DNA from: Eubacteriales bacterium
GTDB taxonomy: Bacteria; Bacillota; Clostridia; Lachnospirales; Lachnospiraceae
Length of the DNA stretch: 35,369 bases
Direction: 5' to 3'
NCBI GenBank assembly: GCA_030524175.1
Contig: JAUNHC010000050.1
Coordinates: 1 to 35,369, forward strand
Below the pieces are notes generated by a model, which did no database searches, was not told where the DNA came from, and was given only the letters and a program-made list of their open reading frames with translations. The stretch's first letter is position 1, and the number at the start of each line of letters is the position of its first letter. Shown piece after piece: positions 7,299-15,020 of this stretch. The position numbers and the translations under genes are program-made.

Positions 7299-8345
7299 TT
7301 AGTCCACATCTCCGTTGGGCAGAATCACAAACTTTCCTTTTGCTCTCTTCTTTGGATCGCTCAGGACTTCTGTCAGACCCTCCAAAGGTTCTTTACCGCC
7401 CAGCATAGTGGTCACATCGATACGGTGTGCATTGATAAGTTCAACTGCACGCCCCATATCATAAGGACTGCAATACGAACCTTTAATGGTCAGCTCTTTC
7501 TGGAATACCTGGTAGGTTTTCAGGCTGATGGCAGAATCTACGGCTGTCACAGCGAATAAAACGACTGTGCCTTTTCTGTCTGCAATCTCTATGGCCTCTT
7601 CGGAAGTGCTCTTAAGCCCGCAAGTCTCAATAACTACCTGGACATGTTCAATTCCGTTAGCCAGAAGTGTTTCTTTTACATTCTGTTCCAGAGGATTGAT
7701 TGTAAGGCTTGCCCCAAGTTCCATTGCCACCTTGCGTTTCTCTTCCACCGGTTCTACCAGCACAACCTTGCTGGCTCCTTTCAGTCTTGCAAGCTGCAGA
7801 AGAAGAAGTCCGATCATTCCGCCGCCGTAGACCACCACATTATCACTTACCTTGATATCACTGCGGTCAGCGCCGTTGATACAGCAGGCCAGAGGCTCTG
7901 CCATTGCTCCTTCAATAAAGGTGACATCGTCTGCCAGGTGATGGACCAGCTTTGCTTTCACTTTGCAGTACTGTGAAAAACCACCGTCAATGTTTGTCCC
8001 TATAGCACCCATATGCTCACAGTGTCCCATCATCCCGGATGCACAGTAATAACATTCATTACAGTTATCTGCCGGGTCCACGCACACCCGGTCACCAGCC
8101 TTGCAGTTTGTAACCCCGCTTCCTGTTTCTACGATCACGCCGGAAAATTCATGTCCCTGGATAAGCGGCGGCACTGTTGTAGTGGAGCCCTGGTCTCCTT
8201 CATAAATATGTAAGTCGGATCCGCATACCCCGCAGGCCATAACTTTAATCAGAACTTCTCCCGGACCTGCCTTGGGTATGTCCCGTTCCTCCACACGTAT
8301 ATCACACTTTCCATGAAAAACTGCACTCATCATTTTCGCCATCAT
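7299..8345 (-). CDS. Zinc-dependent MDR dehydrogenase, polyol/threonine dehydrogenase type
   Basis: 348-aa NAD(P)-linked zinc dehydrogenase, first gene of the rbs-like unit. Catalytic zinc ligands are Cys41 (GVCGSDLH) and His65-Glu66 (GHEFSG). Structural zinc cysteines are 95, 98, 101 and 109. The nucleotide motif GGGMIG is at 174-179, and the second-strand acidic residue is Glu198. It differs clearly from the 2469-3518 dehydrogenase, so the unit has two different oxidation steps or two alternative substrates. Starts at 8345 and 8342 are both possible, AGAGGA lying 5 or 8 nt upstream. Annotation as L-threonine 3-dehydrogenase is a possible alternative, but the transporter context favours a polyol or sugar. 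Confidence 0.85.
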   Translation of the reverse strand: MMAKMMSAVFHGKCDIRVEERDIPKAGPGEVLIKVMACGVCGSDLHIYEGDQGSTTTVPPLIQGHEFSGVIVETGSGVTNCKAGDRVCVDPADNCNECYYCASGMMGHCEHMGAIGTNIDGGFSQYCKVKAKLVHHLADDVTFIEGAMAEPLACCINGADRSDIKVSDNVVVYGGGMIGLLLLQLARLKGASKVVLVEPVEEKRKVAMELGASLTINPLEQNVKETLLANGIEHVQVVIETCGLKSTSEEAIEIADRKGTVVLFAVTAVDSAISLKTYQVFQKELTIKGSYCSPYDMGRAVELINAHRIDVTTMLGGKEPLEGLTEVLSDPKKRAKGKFVILPNGDVD

Positions 8346-8388
8346 TCATGTCCTCTTTTCGTTTCTTAATGTCTCTCTTAAAGACTTT

Positions 8389-8415
8389 TTAAATATCTTT
8401 TAAAATCATATTTAA
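8389..8415. promoter_or_regulatory. Candidate operator at the start of the rbs-like unit
   Basis: Inverted repeat TTAAATAT - 11 nt - ATATTTAA immediately after the -10 box, covering the predicted transcription start (about 8409). Its position suits repression, perhaps by the adjacent ROK protein. The arms are AT-rich, so chance cannot be excluded. Confidence 0.4.
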
Positions 8416-8444
8416 TTTATACCACACTCTCAGTCTCTTGTAAA
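8416..8444 (-). promoter_or_regulatory. Promoter of the dehydrogenase-rbs-like unit
   Basis: Minus-strand TTTACA, 17-nt spacer, TATAAA. It lies just downstream of the ROK gene terminator and about 70 nt before the first start codon, so the five-gene unit is expressed independently of the kinase/ROK unit. Confidence 0.8.
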
Positions 8445-8446
8445 GA

Positions 8447-8497
8447 GAAAAAATAAAAAAGCCGTCATTTTGTATAACCTCTACAAAAATGACAGCT
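8447..8497 (-). terminator. Terminator of the kinase-ROK unit
   Basis: A long stem (arms from AGCTGTCATTTTTGTA with one mismatch and one bulge) with a 7-nt loop, followed on the minus strand by TTTTTTATTTTTT. Position and U-run are typical of an intrinsic terminator. Confidence 0.9.
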
Positions 8498-8585
8498 TTC
8501 ATTTATCTATATTTCCAATAACCTTTATGTCTGACCCAATAGCTCTAAGTGAAATTTTCCCACACTCTTCCCGTTACGGCAAGCT

Positions 8586-9707
8586 TCAAATCTCTGATAA
8601 ATACTTTTCAATGAACACACCTGCCGCACCTATAGCGGATGCTTCGTATTTCAGAATAGCTGGCTTTATCATATCAAACTTAGCAATATAATGGTCGATC
8701 TTCTCAACACGTTTCTCTAATTCTTCAATATAAGGACCGATAAACTGCCCCAGGTATCCTCCTATGATCACTTCCATATCAAATGAAGTAATTAGATTAT
8801 GAATCGCTAATGCCATAGAATCGAGATATTCTTCCCAAACCCTGACGCACACTTCATCTTTCCCGGACAATCTTCTGAAAAATTCCTGAAGATTACCGTC
8901 TGTATGCTCTGACAAAAGGTCTGTGGAACAGTAAGAGTTTATGCACCCTATTCTGCCGCAGTAGCATTTCTTCCCTCCTGGTATCAGCGTCATATGACCG
9001 AACTCTCCTGCCCTTCTTGTCTTTCCGTAGAAAGGTTTCCCGTCAATCATAATGGAACCGCCCACAGAAGGGCTGACAAAAAAGTAAACCGTATTATCCA
9101 ATGATCCCCGTCTCTTGATTTCTGCACGTCCGGCGCTGTTGGCATCGTTTTCCAGGTATACGGGAAAAGGAAACCAGTCCTTGACAATATCATAGAGATG
9201 ATAGCTGATCCTCATCTCCTCGTGCATCCCGTTAATTCCCGTTCCTGTCTCGTCAATGATCGCCGGAATTGAAATACCAAGCCCGAGAATTGATTCCTTG
9301 TCAATACCGCTCTCATCAATAGAACGGCAGATGATCTGCCGCAGCTCTTCATAAGAGTCTGCTTCATCATGAATCCTTATATTCACCCTCTTAGAATACA
9401 GCAGACCCATGGACAAGTCCAGTACCACTATATTCACATGGGTTCTTGTGATATCCACGCCTACCGCAACCTTTGCATCCCTGATACACCGGTAGCCGAT
9501 AGATTTCCTTCCCCCAATAGACTCCATGGAGCCTTCTTCCTGCACAAGCCCCATTGCCTGAAGATCATTCATACATTGAGTCACTGTAGGAATACTCAGG
9601 CGCAGAGCGGCAGCGGCGCTGCTTTTGGAAATTTGTCCTGTCTTCAGCATATACATAAGAAGATTATTTCTGTTTACTCTTTTCACTTGGATATTATTTA
9701 AGCCCAT
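8586..9707 (-). CDS. ROK-family transcriptional repressor (XylR/NagC type)
   Basis: 373-aa sugar-responsive DNA-binding protein. Residues about 12-62 form a winged helix-turn-helix (KSSAAAALRLSIPTVTQCMNDL). From residue 80 comes the ROK kinase-like fold, starting VAVGVDITRTHVNIVVLDL. The ROK zinc site is complete: His238 and Cys248, Cys250, Cys255 (CYCGRIGC). The ENDAN motif is at 186-190. Extra N-terminal DNA-binding residues separate it from plain ROK glucokinases. ATG 9707 is 7 nt after GGGGTGG. It is co-transcribed behind the FGGY kinase and probably represses this unit and the rbs-like unit in response to the imported sugar or its phosphate. Confidence 0.9.
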   Translation of the reverse strand: MGLNNIQVKRVNRNNLLMYMLKTGQISKSSAAAALRLSIPTVTQCMNDLQAMGLVQEEGSMESIGGRKSIGYRCIRDAKVAVGVDITRTHVNIVVLDLSMGLLYSKRVNIRIHDEADSYEELRQIICRSIDESGIDKESILGLGISIPAIIDETGTGINGMHEEMRISYHLYDIVKDWFPFPVYLENDANSAGRAEIKRRGSLDNTVYFFVSPSVGGSIMIDGKPFYGKTRRAGEFGHMTLIPGGKKCYCGRIGCINSYCSTDLLSEHTDGNLQEFFRRLSGKDEVCVRVWEEYLDSMALAIHNLITSFDMEVIIGGYLGQFIGPYIEELEKRVEKIDHYIAKFDMIKPAILKYEASAIGAAGVFIEKYLSEI

Positions 9708-9759
9708 CGATCAACCACCCCTACCTGAAATATTATTACTGTATTGCTTTCCTGCCGGC

Positions 9760-9785
9760 AACAGTTCAGGCAAGCCTGAACTGTT
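9760..9785. repeat. 26-nt palindrome, copy 2 (perfect arms)
   Basis: Two perfect 12-bp arms (AACAGTTCAGGC / GCCTGAACTGTT) around AA. It overlaps the last two bases of the kinase TAA stop codon (9784-9785). A near-identical copy is at 1950-1975. There is no U-run, so it is not a simple terminator. It lies in the 76-nt gap between kinase and ROK genes. Confidence 0.8.
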
Positions 9786-11451
9786 ACTGCTCCTGTTTCA
9801 TATCACGAAGTTCTTTAAGTAAGTCACGACTATCTGCGCCCATTATATCACTTAATGCACAATAAATGTCATACAATTTTGTATATTTTTCCATTCTTTT
9901 TTTGTCAGGAAGATATACCTGTTCTTTGACACTGCTCATACTTCTGACTGCTGTCCAGTAGGAGTCATAACCACCCGCTGTCTCCCCTGCTGCCAGGGCT
10001 GCGTAAACGGCAGACCCCAGCGCTGCGGCCTGGTCGCTTGCTGCTATCTTAATCTTTTTCCCCAGCACATCAGCGTAAATCTGCATCAGCATTTCGTTTT
10101 TCATAGAAATGCCGCCGCTGGCAATCACTTCTTCAATATCCAGCCCGCTTTGTTCATATAAATCCACAATGCGTTTTGTCCCAAAGGCAGTAGCTTCTAT
10201 GAGAGCCCGGTAAATTTCTTCCGGCTTCGTACTCAAGGTCAGGCCGAACAAAATACCTGTCAGGCTGCCGTCCACAAAAGGTGTCTTATTTCCATTCCAC
10301 CAGTCAAGAGCCAGGACCCCGCTCTCTCCGGGTTCCAGTTTCTCCGCCTTCCGGCTCAAAAGGGTATGAATGTTGATTCCCTCTTTTTCCGCTTCTTTTC
10401 TATAATCTTCGGGAACCATCCTGTCTGTAAACCATCCAAAAAGATCACCCACAGATGCAAGCCCTGACTCAAGTGCATAATATCCCGGAACAATGGCGTC
10501 CTTCACACCTCCGCACACTCCCTTTTCCGAGTACGGCTTTTCACTGAGAGCCACCATCACGCTGGAAGTTCCCAGGACCATCATCATCTGCTTTACATCA
10601 GAGAGACAGCTACCCGGAACGCCTGCATGAGAATCAATAATGGCCGGTGCCACCTCAATACCGGCAGTAAGCCCAAGCCGGTCTGCCCATTCCTCTGACA
10701 ATCTTCCTATGGATTCCCCAATGCCGCATATCTCTCCCGGCATCTTTTCCGCTGCAAAATCCTCCAGTTCCGGATGAAGCTGCTTCAGAAATTCTCTGTC
10801 CACGTAACCTTCCCGGCTGTTCCACCATGCCTTATACCCTGCCATAGAGCAGCTTCTTTTATGGGAGCCTGTCAGCACTCTTGTCACCCAGTCTCCTGCT
10901 TCCAGAATCTCATCTGCACAGTGGTAAATCTCCGGATCTTCCTCCAGAATTTCCATCACCTTGGGGATCAGCAGTTCAGGGGATATTTTTCCCCCAAATC
11001 TTGGACTGTCTTCAAGCCCCAGACTCTCGATCAGCTCATTCACCTTATCCGCCTGTTTCTGGGCACCGTGATGCTTCCACAGCTTTGCATAAGCATTTCT
11101 TCTGTGTGCAAACTCCTCCTTCTCACAAAGAGGAACCCCGTTTTTATCTACCGGCAGCATAGTACAGGAGGTAAAATCAATGCCTATGCCGATGATACTT
11201 TTCTTATCGACTCCGCTCTCCCGGAGAAGTGCAGGAACTACCTCGTCCAACACCTCCAGATAATCCCCTGGGTATTCCAGACACCACGCATCAGGGAGAG
11301 CTGTGATGCCGTCCGGGAGAAAACGATCCATAACACCGTGAGAATATTCCTTCACCCCACTTGCCAGCACCTGCCCGTCCCGGCAGCGGACCAGAACGCC
11401 CCGTCCCGATAAAGTACCGTAATCCAATCCTATTGTATACTTATCTTCCAT
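9784..11451 (-). CDS. FGGY-family sugar kinase, ribulokinase (AraB) type
   Basis: 555-aa carbohydrate kinase phosphorylating a ketose or polyol with ATP in the cytoplasm. The length and N-terminal GLDYGTLSGRGVLV (8-21) match L-ribulokinase AraB rather than the shorter xylulokinases. Further marks are GIGIDFTSCTMLPVD, the MMVLGTSSVMVAL phosphate loop, and the C-terminal FGGY signature region VIASGGISMKNEMLMQIYADVLGKKI. RBS AAGGA is 9 nt before ATG. No araA or araD is adjacent, so a D-/L-ribulose or a related ketopentose made by the nearby polyol dehydrogenases is a likelier substrate than arabinose-derived ribulose. That is inference. Confidence 0.87.
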   Translation of the reverse strand: MEDKYTIGLDYGTLSGRGVLVRCRDGQVLASGVKEYSHGVMDRFLPDGITALPDAWCLEYPGDYLEVLDEVVPALLRESGVDKKSIIGIGIDFTSCTMLPVDKNGVPLCEKEEFAHRRNAYAKLWKHHGAQKQADKVNELIESLGLEDSPRFGGKISPELLIPKVMEILEEDPEIYHCADEILEAGDWVTRVLTGSHKRSCSMAGYKAWWNSREGYVDREFLKQLHPELEDFAAEKMPGEICGIGESIGRLSEEWADRLGLTAGIEVAPAIIDSHAGVPGSCLSDVKQMMMVLGTSSVMVALSEKPYSEKGVCGGVKDAIVPGYYALESGLASVGDLFGWFTDRMVPEDYRKEAEKEGINIHTLLSRKAEKLEPGESGVLALDWWNGNKTPFVDGSLTGILFGLTLSTKPEEIYRALIEATAFGTKRIVDLYEQSGLDIEEVIASGGISMKNEMLMQIYADVLGKKIKIAASDQAAALGSAVYAALAAGETAGGYDSYWTAVRSMSSVKEQVYLPDKKRMEKYTKLYDIYCALSDIMGADSRDLLKELRDMKQEQ

Positions 11452-11492
11452 TTTTTATTTTCCTTTTTTAAAGTGTTTTAATAAGTAGTTTC

Positions 11493-11521
11493 ATTATACA
11501 GTACATTAGGCTCTGCGTCAA
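11493..11521 (-). promoter_or_regulatory. Promoter of the kinase-ROK unit
   Basis: Minus-strand TTGACG, 17-nt spacer, TATAAT, about 40 nt before the kinase ATG. The remaining bases between this and the terminator at 11619 contain nothing further that I recognise. Confidence 0.85.
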
Positions 11522-11618
11522 GTTAAAGATTGCGTTGTCTGTTAAATAATTCACATCTTCCAAAGGCCCCTGTCTGATAACGCATTTACAATAATGCACT
11601 ACAGAGGTACAAGATACC

Positions 11619-11652
11619 AAAATGCCTGTATCCAAATATACAGATACAGGCA
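11619..11652 (-). terminator. Terminator of the ADP-kinase/aldolase unit
   Basis: Perfect 10-bp stem (TGCCTGTATC / GATACAGGCA) with a 10-nt loop, followed by TTTT on the minus strand, about 90 nt beyond the aldolase stop. Confidence 0.75.
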
Positions 11653-11743
11653 CTTTACTGTGTGGCATTTTTTTAATGCTAAAATATACATCCGGTTCAA
11701 CAACAGATATCAACATTCCTTACACGCGGCAAAATGCGCCTCT

Positions 11744-12655
11744 TTAAATCCCTCCGTTGATTTTTCTTTTCTGAACCGTTTCTGAAGGCAGATACTCCTG
11801 AGCCTTTCCGGCTGCCCCCAGAAGTTCTATCCATTGGATCAGTTCATCCCTCCAACTGTCATTGATCACCTGCCAGATATCATAAATCTTTCCACTGTCA
11901 AGATCAGCAGTGCGCACCGCATGTAAGGATGCCTTAAACAGATCCGTCCCTACATTTACCTTATTGATTCCCATACGGCTGGCCTTCTGCAGATTTTCCT
12001 TGCCGGTCCCGCTTCCTCCGTGTAAAACAAGGGGGAAATTGTCTGTGACCGTTTTAATTTTCTCTAAACGTTCAAAATCAAGATGAGGCTTCCCTTTATA
12101 CTGTCCGTGCGCCGTCCCCACAGAAACCGCCAGGCAGTCAATGCCTGTTTCCTGTATAAACCTTTTCGCCTCATGGGGGTCCGTCAATACCATATCACTT
12201 TTATTGTCATATTTCTCACCGTCCCCCACGTGTCCAAGCTCAGCCTCAACAGAAACTCCTGCTGCATGGGCAACTTCAGTGAGTAGTTTTACCTGCCTTA
12301 CATTTTCATCATAAGGAAGGCTGGACCGGTCAACCATGATTGAAGTAAACCCTGCACGAAAACAGGGCATCACTTCCCGGAGACAGGATTTAAGATCAGC
12401 CCAGCGGCTCCCGCCATGATCCAGATTAATGGCTATAGGTACGGACGACTCTTCCGCCAGGCGCCGGGTAAGTCCGCCAAGAAAAACAATGTCCGGATGA
12501 ATGGGAAATGCAATATCTATAATAAGGGGAGAGTTGCATTTTTCCGCTGCCTCGATCACAGCTCTGGCAGTCAGTTCATTCTGGATATTCGGCGCCGGAA
12601 TTGCAAAATTTTCTTTATTTGCAGTTTCTAAAAGATGTTTCATTGTATACAGCAT
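11744..12655 (-). CDS. Class II ketose-bisphosphate aldolase (GatY/KbaY/Fba type), 1
   Basis: 303-aa zinc aldolase that splits a ketose 1,6-bisphosphate into dihydroxyacetone phosphate and an aldehyde or aldehyde-phosphate. Asp79-His80 (NLDHG), Glu139 (VEAELG), His183 (GTAHG) and His212 (LHGGSG) are the expected catalytic and zinc residues. VNVGTDL (233-239) is the phosphate loop. RBS GGGAGG is 9 nt before ATG. It is second in a two-gene unit behind an ADP-dependent-kinase-like protein, with a hairpin and T-run (12687-12720) between. The stereochemistry (fructose, tagatose or other) cannot be told from the sequence. Confidence 0.9.
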   Translation of the reverse strand: MLYTMKHLLETANKENFAIPAPNIQNELTARAVIEAAEKCNSPLIIDIAFPIHPDIVFLGGLTRRLAEESSVPIAINLDHGGSRWADLKSCLREVMPCFRAGFTSIMVDRSSLPYDENVRQVKLLTEVAHAAGVSVEAELGHVGDGEKYDNKSDMVLTDPHEAKRFIQETGIDCLAVSVGTAHGQYKGKPHLDFERLEKIKTVTDNFPLVLHGGSGTGKENLQKASRMGINKVNVGTDLFKASLHAVRTADLDSGKIYDIWQVINDSWRDELIQWIELLGAAGKAQEYLPSETVQKRKINGGI

Positions 12656-12686
12656 ATTTATATGCCTCCCTCTGAATAATTTAAAA

Positions 12687-12720
12687 AACGCAGCTATTCA
12701 GTGCTAACTCCTGAATAGTC
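12687..12720 (-). terminator. Intra-operon hairpin with T-run (attenuator-like)
   Basis: Eight-bp stem (CTATTCAG / CTGAATAG) with a 9-nt loop. On the minus strand it is followed by CTGCG and TTTTTT, lying between the kinase stop and the aldolase start. It may cause partial termination and lower aldolase expression relative to kinase. Confidence 0.45.
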
Positions 12721-12743
12721 ACAGAATATTTCCTTTTAAAAAG

Positions 12744-13928
12744 CTACTCAAAACAATATTTATATAAAAATCCTCCCACAAAGCTGTCCCCCAGCCCCAC
12801 TGTCGTAGGAGCATCAACCCTGATATCCGGAGCAGGCAGACATCTCACAGGAAGGTCAAAAGCTGTCATCATCTTTTTACAGAACACCTTTGATTCTTTT
12901 TGCACAAGAAGCCTGCCTGACGCCTCAATCCCAATTTTATCAACAGTTCCCCGCCAATACCTTGTTGACGCTGCTAGCATACCATATTCCAGAGCCTTCA
13001 TGATATCCTGTGACTGTTCTCCAATCGCCAGCACCCAGAAACAAGTATGAACAATGATCGTGGCGGACGGAAGTTTTTCCCTGGCAAGCATCAGCCCCTC
13101 CATTACATCCTTCTCACTTAACAGATCAATTTTTCTCCCTGCAAGCGTCTGAAACTCATCTTCGTTCATACTGTATATATCAATGACCTGCCTAAGCTCA
13201 TCTCTTACCATATCCTCCAGCTTTCCATTGGAGAAGCATGCGTGTTCATAAAATATAAGAGGTTTATCCTTATGAAAACAGCTCAATTCTTCTTTCACTT
13301 CCATCAGCCGCATGGACAATATATCAGGATTGACAATAAGGTCAAATCCGGACAGCAAGACGGCCCTCATTCCCCGTGCCCTTATAAAAAATTCTCTGCT
13401 TAAAGGCATTTGCGCACATGCGGTATCTCCGGAATAAATGACACGGTTCTCTCTGGGAGCAATAATCTCAATGTCATTTGCTTTAACATAAGCATTCTTT
13501 GGAAACTGTATTGCTATATGCGGAAAACAGCACTTGAACTTATCGCCGCCCACCCAACTGATATTCTTAGGCAGCAGCTTGTGTGTTTCATCGTTGACAG
13601 AAACCAAATGGACCAGTGCACTTCCTCCCAGAGCAGAAATCACCTCAGCAGCACGTAAGTTAGTGCCGCCCAATGCTACACGGTATGCTGTTCCCCTTAT
13701 AAACTCATCTATTACCTCAGGTCTTTCCGTCAATAAGCCGCAGCCTGTGCCTTCCCTCATATGGAAAAGAACAGAAGCTAAAAGGTCCTTCATATTCTTG
13801 ATATCTTTCGTGTCTTTAATATCCTCCTTGCATAGTCCCACACCTCTTATTAAGTTCTCCAGGTGTTGTGAATCCCATTGGATTTCATAGTCAACTGTAT
13901 TGGAAAATCCAAGTGCTGCTTTTTCCAT
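12744..13928 (-). CDS. ADP-dependent phosphofructokinase/glucokinase family sugar kinase
   Basis: 394-aa protein with the landmarks of the ADP-dependent kinase family (ADP-PFK/GK fold of the ribokinase superfamily), best known from archaea and less from bacteria. Near the sugar-binding strand is GGTNLRAAEVISALGG (87-102). LLSGFD (191-196), FYEHA (227-231) and NEDE (255-258) correspond to the family's SGL, E and NExE positions. The C-terminal VGLGDSF (377-383) provides the anion hole and catalytic base Asp381. RBS GGGGG lies 11 nt before ATG. It precedes a class II aldolase, so it likely makes the bisphosphate that the aldolase cleaves. Phosphoryl donor and sugar are not proven. Confidence 0.78.
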   Translation of the reverse strand: MEKAALGFSNTVDYEIQWDSQHLENLIRGVGLCKEDIKDTKDIKNMKDLLASVLFHMREGTGCGLLTERPEVIDEFIRGTAYRVALGGTNLRAAEVISALGGSALVHLVSVNDETHKLLPKNISWVGGDKFKCCFPHIAIQFPKNAYVKANDIEIIAPRENRVIYSGDTACAQMPLSREFFIRARGMRAVLLSGFDLIVNPDILSMRLMEVKEELSCFHKDKPLIFYEHACFSNGKLEDMVRDELRQVIDIYSMNEDEFQTLAGRKIDLLSEKDVMEGLMLAREKLPSATIIVHTCFWVLAIGEQSQDIMKALEYGMLAASTRYWRGTVDKIGIEASGRLLVQKESKVFCKKMMTAFDLPVRCLPAPDIRVDAPTTVGLGDSFVGGFLYKYCFE

Positions 13929-14056
13929 GCACTCTTCTACCCCCTTGCTCTTTTATAATAAAATTTGCTGGTATGCCCTGAGTACAGGCCGTAACAGCAA
14001 TAAAAATTCCAGAAATTGTAAATCTCCTGTTTTCTCCATTTGTGTTGCTCTGAAAT

Positions 14057-14085
14057 TTGTTTCATGATAAACTACTATTTATGAT
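14057..14085 (+). promoter_or_regulatory. Promoter of the RpiR-family gene
   Basis: TTGTTT, 17-nt spacer, TATGAT, about 85 nt before ATG 14170. Two related 9-mers, TTCATGATA (14061-14069) and TTTATGATA (14078-14086), overlap the promoter and are possible binding sites. I found no convincing minus-strand promoter for the divergent kinase in 13929-14169. Confidence 0.55.
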
Positions 14086-14169
14086 ACCAGGGTCAAAATA
14101 CAATACATGTCCGCATGGAATTGGATAACTTTCAGCCCCGTAAAACACGAGAAAGCAGGATGGCTTACC

Positions 14170-15018
14170 ATGGAAAACGGTTCATTATTTGCTAAAATAC
14201 GTTCTAAATACAGCGAGATGACAAGTGTGGAGCGGATCATTGCCGATTACTTTTTAAACCATTCTCCGTCAGAAAAACTCACCCCCGGACAAATTGCCGC
14301 CGCACTCTTTGTATCCAAGGCTTCCCTTTCCCGATTTGCACAGAAGCTTGGCTTTGACGGTTTCCGGGAATTTATGTACCAGTATAAACGGGATTTAAAT
14401 GCCAATAGCCAAATGGACTGCCTCCACCCATCAGACCGCAAGGTCTGTGAAGACTATGGATTTATTTTAAAGGAAGCTCAAAAAAATATTGACAACCGCT
14501 CACTGGAAAAAGCTGTATCCCTCATTCACAACAGCAGCAGGATCCTCATTTACGGGGATGGCCTTTCCGGTTATGCGGCAGGGGAATTTATGATACGGTT
14601 TAAGCGCCTTGGTTTTCCGGTTGAAGCGTATACAAATGACTTCATGATGCAGACCAATTCAGCTATTGTCCAGTCATCCACTCTGGTGGTAGGAATCTCC
14701 TTAAGCGGTACAACAAAAAACACCATGCAGGGTCTGAAAAAAGCACACATTAACGGTGCCAAAACATTGCTGATCACTTCCCGCAGGGCCAGAGATTACA
14801 AATTTGACGCTGTCCTTTATGCTGCCTCTCTGCCGGATATGAATACAGGCATGTTCATTTCACCTCAAATCCCTATTCTCCTGATCATCGATCTGCTGTT
14901 TAACCGTATCGTGGATATGGATTCCGGCACTTATATTGCAAATTATCAGGACACCCTTAACGCATTAAATCATAACATAAATGAACTTCCGCCTTTTAAC
15001 AAAGGCAAACATACATAA
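14170..15018 (+). CDS. RpiR/MurR-family transcriptional regulator (HTH + SIS)
   Basis: 282-aa sugar-phosphate-responsive regulator. Residues about 1-78 form the RpiR-type helix-turn-helix (LTPGQIAAALFVSKASLSRFAQKLGFDGFREF). About 110-245 form a SIS phosphosugar-binding domain (RILIYGDGLSGYAAGEF and VVGISLSGTTKNTMQGLKKA). ATG 14170 follows AGGATGG by 6 nt. The longer frame from 14107 lacks such a site. It is divergent from the ADP-kinase/aldolase unit and convergent, with only 2 nt between stop codons, with the ABC/aldolase unit. It is therefore the likely regulator of both, sensing a phosphorylated intermediate. Confidence 0.9.
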   Translation: MENGSLFAKIRSKYSEMTSVERIIADYFLNHSPSEKLTPGQIAAALFVSKASLSRFAQKLGFDGFREFMYQYKRDLNANSQMDCLHPSDRKVCEDYGFILKEAQKNIDNRSLEKAVSLIHNSSRILIYGDGLSGYAAGEFMIRFKRLGFPVEAYTNDFMMQTNSAIVQSSTLVVGISLSGTTKNTMQGLKKAHINGAKTLLITSRRARDYKFDAVLYAASLPDMNTGMFISPQIPILLIIDLLFNRIVDMDSGTYIANYQDTLNALNHNINELPPFNKGKHT

Positions 15019-15020
15019 CA

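Noticed and set aside
9760-9785. Intrinsic terminator after the kinase gene
   Set aside because: No U-run follows on the minus strand, and the same palindrome occurs in a 5' leader at 1950-1975.
10774-11412. Plus-strand open frame of 212 codons opposite the FGGY kinase
   Set aside because: Antisense to a full-length kinase with conserved motifs; no ribosome site.
9784-11451. Calling the FGGY kinase xylulokinase (xylB)
   Set aside because: Its length (555 aa) and N-terminal GLDYGTLSGRGVLV are ribulokinase-like; typical xylulokinases are near 490-500 aa.
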